A DNA stretch of 64,000 nucleotides from CBDFKU01 sp965248975 (GTDB lineage: Bacteria; Chloroflexota; Dehalococcoidia; Lucifugimonadales; JAGWBF01): NCBI GenBank assembly GCA_965248975.1, contig CBDFKU010000016.1, forward strand, positions 62,001-126,000. Direction: 5' to 3'. Below are positions 58,113 to 64,000 of the stretch, one piece after another (position 1 is the stretch's first letter; the number at the start of each line of letters is the position of its first letter). The notes under the pieces were generated by a model. That model saw only the letters and a list, made by a program, of their open reading frames with translations, did no database searches and had not been told where the DNA came from. The translations under genes and the position numbers were made by a program.

Positions 58113-59189
58113 TCAGGCCTCTCCCAGCGATTCCAACAGCCCGGCGTAGGCGTGGCACCGGTCCTTGAACAGGTAGCTGATCTGGGAGGCCGATATGTCC
58201 AGCCCTCCCGAGTCGCGAAGGTGGTCCACCGCTTCCAGTAGCTTTTCCCTGGGGACCACCAGGCTCACGGCGTACCAATCCTCTTCGTCCACGTTGGAGA
58301 CCCGGGACACCGTAGGCCCCTGTAGTCCGGCCAGGTCCGGCCGGATCAGGATGGTGGCGCCCACCGCCTCGGCGGAAGGTCCCCGCACGTTGGCCGTCAG
58401 TCGAAAGAAGGAGCCGGCTCTCAGGTGCCCCTCCATTATCTCCAGGATCGAGCGCGCCAACTCAAGGCTGGTGTGAGCTGCTTTCAGCAGGTCCCGGTTG
58501 CCGATCAGACAGGCCTGGGATGCCAGGATGGTGCCGTCGGCGATCGTCTTCAGCCGATTCTCCCGCAATGTTGTGCCGCTGGCGGTGAGGTCGGCGATCA
58601 CATCGGCATAGCCGGCCGAGGGCGCCGCCTCGAGGGTGCCGCTAGCCTGCACCATCGAGAAGTAGTTGATTCCATTGCTATACAGGAACCTCTCCAGCAG
58701 TCGTGGGTACTTGGTGGCGACCCGCAGGTCCCGCCCCTTCTGGCGGAACTCCAGGGCCAGGTCGGCCAGATCGTCCACTGATACCACGTCCAGCCACGAA
58801 TCCGGCACCGCCATGACCAGGTCGCAGTGGCCGTAGCCCAGATCCTCGATAATGGGGATGACCGGGCTTCCTTCCCGCCGGAACTCCAGGAAGCGGTCGA
58901 GGCCGGTGATTCCCAGCTCCGCGCTGCCCTCCTCCACCTTGTGGGTGATATCCGCCGTGCGCTGAAACAGCACGGCGGCGCCGGGAAGGGCCGGTATGCG
59001 GGCCGTGTAGCGTCGAGCGCTTGGCCGGTCGACGGGGATCCCGCTCCGGCTCAGGAAGGACAGGGACGGCTCGTACAGGTCTCCGTCGCTCGGAAGTGCC
59101 AACCTCAGCCCATCCTGGACGTCCCTGGGAAGGGTTTCGATATCGGCCCCATTTGCCTTGGAAGAGACGTTGTCCGAGGTACGTTTCAT
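58113..59189 (-). CDS. hisG: ATP phosphoribosyltransferase, long form
   Basis: 358 residues from ATG 59189, one base after the upstream stop; a start at 59216 is rejected because it overlaps that gene. It catalyses the first step of histidine synthesis. LRLALPSDGDLYEPSLSFL, VLFQRTADITHKVEEGSAELGITGLD, RVATKYPRLLERFL and ADVIADLTASGTTLRENRLK make up the catalytic half; the C-terminal GATILIRPDLAGLQGPTVSRV, AVSLVVPREKLLEAVDHLRDSGG is the ACT-like regulatory domain that marks the long, histidine-inhibited form. Long forms normally need no HisZ, yet a HisZ-like gene is directly upstream. Confidence 0.95.
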   Translation of the reverse strand: MKRTSDNVSSKANGADIETLPRDVQDGLRLALPSDGDLYEPSLSFLSRSGIPVDRPSARRYTARIPALPGAAVLFQRTADITHKVEEGSAELGITGLDRFLEFRREGSPVIPIIEDLGYGHCDLVMAVPDSWLDVVSVDDLADLALEFRQKGRDLRVATKYPRLLERFLYSNGINYFSMVQASGTLEAAPSAGYADVIADLTASGTTLRENRLKTIADGTILASQACLIGNRDLLKAAHTSLELARSILEIMEGHLRAGSFFRLTANVRGPSAEAVGATILIRPDLAGLQGPTVSRVSNVDEEDWYAVSLVVPREKLLEAVDHLRDSGGLDISASQISYLFKDRCHAYAGLLESLGEA

Positions 59190-59190
59190 T

Positions 59191-60633
59191 TTAGCGGAGT
59201 TCCTTGGCCGAGGCACGGTGGCTGGTGCGTTTTCCGCCCTTCTCTACAACGACGACCTCGGCGATGCCGGCAGCTCTGGCGTATTCCAGGGCTTCTTCCA
59301 GGCTCATCGCGCACACGTCGGTCTCCGCGGGGACCCCCTGACAGCGTAGCTCTCCGGCCACGCGAAGCGCCTCCATGTGCACATCTCTGCCGGCGGCCAT
59401 CACCAACACCCGCGAGGGCCGTTCTTTCGCGCTGTCGGTTTTGCCGTGTCCTTCCAGGACCTTCAGCAGGAGCTCCAGGGAGTAGGCGAATCCCAGGGCG
59501 GGAACGGCATCGGGGCTCCCCAGGGCCACAGCCAGGCCGTCGTATCTGCCACCCCCACCCAGCGAGGCGTCGTGGGATGGGTGCACTATCTCGAATACGA
59601 TGCCGGTATAGTAGGCGAGGCCCCTGGCGAGCCCGAAGTCCAGCACTATCTCAGCACTGTCGAGGCCCTCTCCATCCAACAGGTCCATTACCCGGCGCAG
59701 CCTGTCCAGCACCCTGCGGGCCAGCCTTTCAGACTCGATCAATGCGTCCGCCTCGTTAAGGGAGGCTCCTGGCTCACCTTTGATCTGCGCGAGGCTCAGG
59801 GCCAGGTCCAGCCCCCGTTGCAGCTTCTCCGGATCATCCGTCCCCTTGAACTTGCGCAGCAGCCTCTCCACCACATCGGAGGGTTGCCGCTGGCCCAGGG
59901 ACCCTGCTCCGGCCCACTTGAGCAGCCCGTGAAGGAGCTCACGGGCCTCGGCTTCCTCCATGCCCGCTATGACCGCCGCCAGGTCCGGCTGCCCGGGATC
60001 GGAGCCCAGCAGCCGAAGCTGTCTCGCCCTTTCGTGGATCCGGGCCACCCCATCCTCTCCCGATTTCAGCTCGGTCAGGCTACCTAGAATGAACACGATG
60101 GCCCGCTCGGACAGCCCCAGGGACTCCAGCAGCCCACGTAGCACCCCCAGGTCCCCAATCTCCAGACGGTATCCGGACAGCCCCAGGTTGGAGAGTGCTG
60201 CACAACTCAGGGACAGGATCTCGGCGTCGGCAGTGGCGTCTGAGGACCCCAGCAGCTCCGCGCCCACCTGTATGAACTGGCGCTGGGTGCTGCCATCCCC
60301 CTCGTAGCGAAAGACCGGGCCGGCATACTGAATGCGGGCGGGAAAACGCTGCGCCGCGCCCGCCTCGATGACGTGCCTTACGATGGAGGACGTGTACTCC
60401 GGGCGCAGGCTCACCAGGTTAGCTCCAGGATCGGTGAAGGTGTACATGCGAGCGGCCAACTCCCCTCCGGACTTCCGCAGGAAGAGCTCGGTGGGCTCGA
60501 GGAGGGGAGGTTCGAGGACTCGGTAACCGTACAGGGAGAAGAACTCCCTCAAACGATCCTGGGCCGCCCTGAGGGGCCTCCAGGAGTCCTGGGGGAGGTC
60601 ACGCATTCCCTGGAGGTGCTTGAAATTTTCCAT
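59191..60633 (-). CDS. HisZ/HisS-like class II synthetase-fold protein
   Basis: 480 residues from ATG 60633. The class II aminoacyl-synthetase core is present: HLQGMRDLPQDSWRPLRAAQ, VSLRPEYTSSIVRHVIE, VFRYEGDGSTQRQFIQVGAELLG, GLARGLAYYTGIVFEI and LGGGGRYDGLAVALG. Several choices (GAELLG, YYTGIVF in place of YYTRTVF) are HisZ-like, pointing to the regulatory subunit of ATP phosphoribosyltransferase, but a C-terminal anticodon-binding-type domain (VLVMAAGRDVHMEALRVAGEL) is retained, as in true histidyl-tRNA synthetases, and HisZ normally lacks it. It is the first gene of the his operon, translationally abutting hisG. Either identity is possible. Confidence 0.8.
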   Translation of the reverse strand: MENFKHLQGMRDLPQDSWRPLRAAQDRLREFFSLYGYRVLEPPLLEPTELFLRKSGGELAARMYTFTDPGANLVSLRPEYTSSIVRHVIEAGAAQRFPARIQYAGPVFRYEGDGSTQRQFIQVGAELLGSSDATADAEILSLSCAALSNLGLSGYRLEIGDLGVLRGLLESLGLSERAIVFILGSLTELKSGEDGVARIHERARQLRLLGSDPGQPDLAAVIAGMEEAEARELLHGLLKWAGAGSLGQRQPSDVVERLLRKFKGTDDPEKLQRGLDLALSLAQIKGEPGASLNEADALIESERLARRVLDRLRRVMDLLDGEGLDSAEIVLDFGLARGLAYYTGIVFEIVHPSHDASLGGGGRYDGLAVALGSPDAVPALGFAYSLELLLKVLEGHGKTDSAKERPSRVLVMAAGRDVHMEALRVAGELRCQGVPAETDVCAMSLEEALEYARAAGIAEVVVVEKGGKRTSHRASAKELR

Positions 60634-60649
60634 CGGCTTGAACGTGGGT

Positions 60650-60655
60650 ATTGTA
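60650..60655 (-). promoter_or_regulatory. possible -10 box of his operon
   Basis: TACAAT on the minus strand ends 16 bases before ATG 60633, in an AT-rich patch. The -35 region is poor (TTTCCG at 17 bases). There is no good ribosome site in the short leader. Confidence 0.35.
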
Positions 60656-60732
60656 CACCAAAATCCCGTTCACGGAAAAGGAAATGCAATGCGGCAAACG
60701 AGGAGTCTAGCTTCGTAGGCGGGACTGGGCGC

Positions 60733-61494
60733 TCAAGGGTGGGCCATCAGCCCGCCGTCGATGTAGATGGGTTGGCCGGTGGTGTAGTCGCATGCATCGG
60801 AGGCCAGGTACGCCAGCAGCGGCGCGATATCCCTGGGGTGCCCCTTGCGGCGCAGGGGGATGTAGCGCACCAGCAGCTCCTTCTGCGCCTCCTCTGCGGG
60901 CACGTCCTCGGCAGTGAACCAGCCGGTGCCGATGGCGTTGACCCGGACGTTGTGCCTGCCCCACTCCAGGGCCAGGGCGCGGGTGAGCTGGAGGACGGCG
61001 CCCTGGCTGGCGCAGTAGGCCGCCGAGTTCCACAGGCCCCGCTCGGCCAGCCCGGATATTATGTTAACGATCCGGCCGCCGCTAGCCTCTACCATCGTCC
61101 TGCCGACGGCGCGGCAGGTCAGGAAGACCGGCCTCACGTTCCGGTCCATCACCGTCTGATACTCGTCGAGGCCCACTTCGACGAAGGGCTTGGCGAACTC
61201 GGTGCGAAAGCAGTTTACCAGTATATCCAGACGGCCCATCCTCTCCAAGGCACCATCGACGGCTTGCTGAACGTCGTCCTCGTTGGTCGCATCGACCGAT
61301 ACCCCCGTTGCCTCGCCCCCCAGCTCTTCAACCATCCGTATCGCGTCCCCCAGCATCCCCAGGGTCCCGGCCATGAGGAACACTCGCGCACCGGCCTCGG
61401 CAAGCACCACGGCCAGCACGGGAGTGAACTCGGGATCGTCGCCAGCTACGATGGCTACTTTGCCGTTTAGCTTGAACTCGTCGAGTACGGGCAA
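60733..61494 (-). CDS. SDR-family protein with degenerate cofactor and catalytic motifs
   Basis: 253 residues. The overall SDR shape is clear (GKVAIVAG start, LALEWGRHNVRVNAIGTGWF, ACDYTTGQPIYIDGG ending). However, the glycine-rich TGxxxGxG is AGDDPEFT at residues 17-24, NNAG is NCFR near 94-97, and the YxxxK catalytic pair is Tyr160 with Gln164 (YCASQ). Ser147 is kept. A classical NAD(P)-dependent dehydrogenase would need the Lys and the glycines, so this may be a non-catalytic or altered-chemistry member. The neighbouring SDR upstream on this strand is canonical. Confidence 0.82.
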   Translation of the reverse strand: MPVLDEFKLNGKVAIVAGDDPEFTPVLAVVLAEAGARVFLMAGTLGMLGDAIRMVEELGGEATGVSVDATNEDDVQQAVDGALERMGRLDILVNCFRTEFAKPFVEVGLDEYQTVMDRNVRPVFLTCRAVGRTMVEASGGRIVNIISGLAERGLWNSAAYCASQGAVLQLTRALALEWGRHNVRVNAIGTGWFTAEDVPAEEAQKELLVRYIPLRRKGHPRDIAPLLAYLASDACDYTTGQPIYIDGGLMAHP

Positions 61495-61520
61495 CTTGCG
61501 CCTCCTCCGCCGTCAAGCTC

Positions 61521-61600
61521 CCTTCCCCCTTCGACGGGGGAAGGTTAGGATGGGAGTGGACAGCCCCCACCTTAATCCTCCCCCGCATCGGTGGAGGAGA
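61521..61600 (+). repeat. dispersed hairpin repeat, full copy
   Basis: An 80-bp element: CCTTCCCCC-ttcga-CGGGGGAAGG, then TTAGGATGGGAGTGG opposite CCCCCACCTTAATCC, then CCTCCCCCGC and GGTGGAGGAGA. It aligns along its whole length with 30211-30287, in the same orientation, and fills the gap between the two SDR genes. Confidence 0.75.
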
Positions 61601-61612
61601 CTATGGAACCAC

Positions 61613-62419
61613 TCAGGGCTCCAGCGGTACGACCGGGGCGTGGCCCGTCGGGGCGAATCCGCCGGCCAGTCCTCCGCCGTCCAGCGTGATCACCTCGCCA
61701 TTCATGTAGTCGGAAGCCGGCGAAGCCAGGAAGACGGCAATGGGGCCCATGTCCTCGGGCTTCCCCAGCTTGCCGGTGGGTATCATCGCCCCCGACTCGG
61801 GCAGGCTCTCGCGGAAGGAGTCGGTGCCCCTGGTGGGGATGAAACCCGGCGCGATGGTGTTGGCTGTAACGCCGTACCGGCCCAGGCTCATCGCCAGGGT
61901 GCGAGTGAGCTGCACCATTCCCCCCTTGCCACAGCTATAGATGTACAGGTCCCGCGACCCCCGAAGGCCGAAGCCTGAGGCCACGTTGATGATCTTGCCG
62001 CTACCTCGGTCCACCATGTGCTTGGAGACGGCCCGGGCGCAGTAGAAGGCGCCGCTTAGATTGACGTCGATCCCGGCCCGCCACTCATGGTCGGTTATCT
62101 CCCAGATGGGGGCGCGGACGTTCTCCGCCGTGCTGCCAGCGTTATTGATCAGGACGTCTACTTTGCCGAAGGTCTCCAGGCTTCGGGCCATCATCGCGTC
62201 GACCTGGGTGGAGTCGCTGACATCGGCGGGGACGGCGAGGGCTTGTCTGCCCAAGGCGCGCACCTCGTCCGCCGCTTCCTCGATGGGACCCTGCCTCCTG
62301 GCCGCGACGACCAGGTCGGCCCCAGCGCGGGCAAGAGCCAGCACCATCGCCCGGCCCAGACCGGTGCCGCCTCCTGTGACGATGACCACCCGTCCATCCA
62401 GGCTAAGGCAGTCCAGCAA
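61613..62419 (-). CDS. SDR-family NAD(P)-dependent oxidoreductase
   Basis: 268 residues. A classical short-chain dehydrogenase: VVIVTGGGTGLGRAMVLALA with TGGGTGLG at residues 15-22, DVLINNAGST, catalytic Ser148 in INVASGF, Tyr161 and Lys165 in YSCGKGGM, and a C-terminal YMNGEVITLDGGG. It resembles 3-oxoacyl reductase or 2-deoxygluconate dehydrogenase types. It directly follows birA on the strand (3 bases after it), and the degenerate SDR follows after the hairpin repeat. The substrate is unknown. Confidence 0.92.
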   Translation of the reverse strand: MLDCLSLDGRVVIVTGGGTGLGRAMVLALARAGADLVVAARRQGPIEEAADEVRALGRQALAVPADVSDSTQVDAMMARSLETFGKVDVLINNAGSTAENVRAPIWEITDHEWRAGIDVNLSGAFYCARAVSKHMVDRGSGKIINVASGFGLRGSRDLYIYSCGKGGMVQLTRTLAMSLGRYGVTANTIAPGFIPTRGTDSFRESLPESGAMIPTGKLGKPEDMGPIAVFLASPASDYMNGEVITLDGGGLAGGFAPTGHAPVVPLEP

Positions 62420-62422
62420 TGC

Positions 62423-63241
62423 TCACCTCCCGCCTTCGACGCCCACCTGGGAGGTGACTTCCCCCGAAGGAAGGTTCACCAGCGAACCGTCTTCCCGGCG
62501 CAGGATAAGATTCCCCTCAGCATCCACGTCCTCGGCCAGGCCCCTGAGCACGTCGTCCTGCCACCGCACTTCCACTCGGCCGCCCAGGGTATCCAGCAGT
62601 CCGCGCCACTCCTGCACGATAGCTTGGACCTCCGGGCCCTTGCCCGGCGAGACCTGCCGCAGGGGTGCGTAGAGCCTGTCAATCTCATAAAGCACCTGCC
62701 CTAACAACGCCTCGCGGTCTATCGCACTACCAGATTCTGCGTTCAATCCGGCGGCTGTGTCTTTGAGCTCCTCCACCGTGGATGGATCGAAGGCGACGTT
62801 GATCCCGATACCCACGATGGCGTGTTGAACGCTGCCGCCCTGGACCGTGTTCTCGACCAGGATTCCGCACACCTTTCTGCCCCGTATCCTCACGTCGTTG
62901 GGCCACTTGATTGTGGGGTCCAGCTCGGTGCACTTTCTTATGGCCCGCGCCACGGCCAGGCCGGACACGATGCTGACGTACTGCAGTCCCTCTAGGGATG
63001 GCCGGAGCACGATGGAGAAGTAGAGGTTGCCGGCCTGGGTGACCCACTGCCGTTGGAACCTGCCCCGGGCCGAGGACTGCTCCTCCGCCAGCACCACGGT
63101 GCCCTCCTCGGTGCCCCCATTAGCCAGGCGGGCCGCCTCGTCCATGGTGGAGGAGAGGCTCTGGTAGTAGAGGATCCGCCTCCCCACCACCCGGGTGTGG
63201 AGGCCTCCCCGGAGCATTCCGGAAACCGGGTTCTTGGGCAA
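62423..63241 (-). CDS. birA: biotin-[acetyl-CoA-carboxylase] ligase
   Basis: 272 residues from ATG 63241. It attaches biotin to carboxyl carrier proteins. LSSTMDEAARLANGGTEEGTVVLAEEQSSARGRFQRQW holds the biotin/AMP loop (GRGRxGR in many homologues, ARGRFQR here), KWPNDVRIRGRKVCGILVE and VGIGINV are conserved, and the C-terminal SH3-like domain ends near GEVTSQVG. There is no N-terminal HTH domain, so it is a ligase-only form without repressor function. It lies 13 bases from the methyltransferase gene. Confidence 0.95.
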   Translation of the reverse strand: MPKNPVSGMLRGGLHTRVVGRRILYYQSLSSTMDEAARLANGGTEEGTVVLAEEQSSARGRFQRQWVTQAGNLYFSIVLRPSLEGLQYVSIVSGLAVARAIRKCTELDPTIKWPNDVRIRGRKVCGILVENTVQGGSVQHAIVGIGINVAFDPSTVEELKDTAAGLNAESGSAIDREALLGQVLYEIDRLYAPLRQVSPGKGPEVQAIVQEWRGLLDTLGGRVEVRWQDDVLRGLAEDVDAEGNLILRREDGSLVNLPSGEVTSQVGVEGGR

Positions 63242-63254
63242 GGCTACCTCCGGC

Positions 63255-63989
63255 TTAGGCCCGCTGGTAGACGGACACGTGCTTGGTGCTGGAGCCGGTG
63301 AAGGGCGTCCGGTCCCAGTCGCTCCACCGGTCGCGGAGGCGCATCCCGGCGAGCCGGGCCATCAGGTCCAGCTCCGAGGGCCAGGCGTAGCGCAGCTGTA
63401 TCGGGAAGAGCTGGGTGCCCGACTCAGTGATGTGGACGTGCTGAGAAGCGACCCTCTGGTTCACCGCATCGTGGCGCGAAACCTCCAGCAGCACCATGTC
63501 GGCCTCAACCCGTTGCGCCTCGACGTTTTGCCCCCGCCCGAAGCGGGTCAGATCCGGCACGAAGACCTCTAGGGCGAAGATACCATCGCCTGTGAGGTGC
63601 GTCGCCACGTTGCGGAAGCAGCGCACTTGGTCTTCCTGGGTTGTCAGGGCGAAGAATGTGTTGAAGCAGACGAAGACGGCCGAAAAGCTGCCCTCAACGG
63701 CCACGTCGGCGAAGTCACCGAAGGTCACCGGGATGGACGCCCCGCCCTCCTTGGCCCGCATCCGGGCCACCATTGCTTGGGAAGCATCGATGCCGTGGAC
63801 CTCGATTCCCCTGGCAGCCATCGGCAGCGCCACCCGGCCGGTGCCGATTCCCAGCTCCAGGACCCGTCCGACCCGAGACAGCTCAGCCAGTACCGCGACC
63901 GCAGGCTCGACATCCCCGATCCAGGTGTGTAGCCCGTCGTAGACGGAGGCGATGCGCTCGCCGTAGGTGGACGGATCGTAACCTTGCAT
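63255..63989 (-). CDS. class I SAM-dependent methyltransferase
   Basis: 244 residues from ATG 63989, just inside the window edge. Rossmann-fold methyltransferase motifs are RVLELGIGTGRVALPMAARG (motif I) near residue 42, VHGIDASQAMVARMRAKE, FSAVFVCFNTFFALTTQEDQVRCFRNV and GIFALEVFVPDLTRF. The acceptor is unknown. The layout is typical of small-molecule methyltransferases. It probably starts the birA-SDR transcript. Regulatory sequence lies outside the window. Confidence 0.9.
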   Translation of the reverse strand: MQGYDPSTYGERIASVYDGLHTWIGDVEPAVAVLAELSRVGRVLELGIGTGRVALPMAARGIEVHGIDASQAMVARMRAKEGGASIPVTFGDFADVAVEGSFSAVFVCFNTFFALTTQEDQVRCFRNVATHLTGDGIFALEVFVPDLTRFGRGQNVEAQRVEADMVLLEVSRHDAVNQRVASQHVHITESGTQLFPIQLRYAWPSELDLMARLAGMRLRDRWSDWDRTPFTGSSTKHVSVYQRA

Positions 63990-64000
63990 ACTCGCTGGGT

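Overview
This 64 kb GC-rich window looks like a chromosomal segment of a Chloroflexota bacterium, most plausibly a SAR202/Dehalococcoidia-type lineage. That is inferred from gene content alone: stand-alone flavin monooxygenases and FAD dehydrogenases, paired HyuA/HyuB hydantoinase-type proteins, NHL-repeat, DUF1800, DUF3179 and DUF3105 proteins, lipoproteins with Thr/Pro linkers, and conserved biosynthetic operons. I found no rRNA, tRNA, CRISPR array, transposase, integrase or phage block, and no recognisable dedicated transcription factor.

Positions 1-35.4 kb are accessory and catabolic: a partial D-aminoacylase-type amidohydrolase, a SnoaL-like protein, a luciferase-like oxidoreductase, DUF1800 and NHL proteins, zwf, a visibly damaged stretch (7.2-10.4 kb, with an out-of-frame DUF3179/amidohydrolase junction and a twice-frameshifted alcohol dehydrogenase), a gamma-glutamyltransferase, tandem FAD dehydrogenases, an isochorismatase-like hydrolase, hyuA-hyuB, a phosphotriesterase-like lactonase, an FMN hydroxyacid oxidase, a dihydroorotase-like deacetylase, lipoproteins, a cyclase, two tandem epoxide hydrolases, and an HMG-CoA-synthase-like/DUF35 fusion beside a thiolase. 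Related hairpin repeats about 75-80 bp long lie in several gaps between these genes and recur at 61.5 kb.

Positions 35.4-46.6 kb begin with a HicB antitoxin followed by a frameshifted HicA. A long minus-strand housekeeping operon follows, given in transcription order: tsaC/sua5, rpiB, polyprenyl synthase, pgk, apgM-like, tpiA, miaA, dapF, dapL, hflX. It joins lower glycolysis, the pentose phosphate pathway, prenyl precursors, lysine biosynthesis and tRNA modification. A clearly AT-richer gene resembling defence-associated AbiGi/DUF2971-type proteins is inserted between dapF and dapL, and its open frame extends 51 codons upstream of the first Met without a usual start codon. hflX has an ideal Shine-Dalgarno in front of an AUA codon.

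Positions 46.7-54.3 kb carry a plus-strand purine operon (guaA, purD, purE, a HAD phosphatase, purB, purC, a DUF3105 protein, purS), divergent from tsaC. Positions 54.3-60.6 kb carry a minus-strand histidine operon (hisZ/hisS-like, hisG long form, a phospholipase-C-like gene, hisD, hisC, hisB). The end of the window has two SDRs (one with degenerate motifs), birA and a methyltransferase. The candidates most worth a second look are the hidden frameshifted HicA, the extended AbiGi-like insertion, the dispersed hairpin family, the DUF35/HMGS-thiolase cassette, the degenerate SDR, and a terminator that also encodes the tail of a convergent gene.
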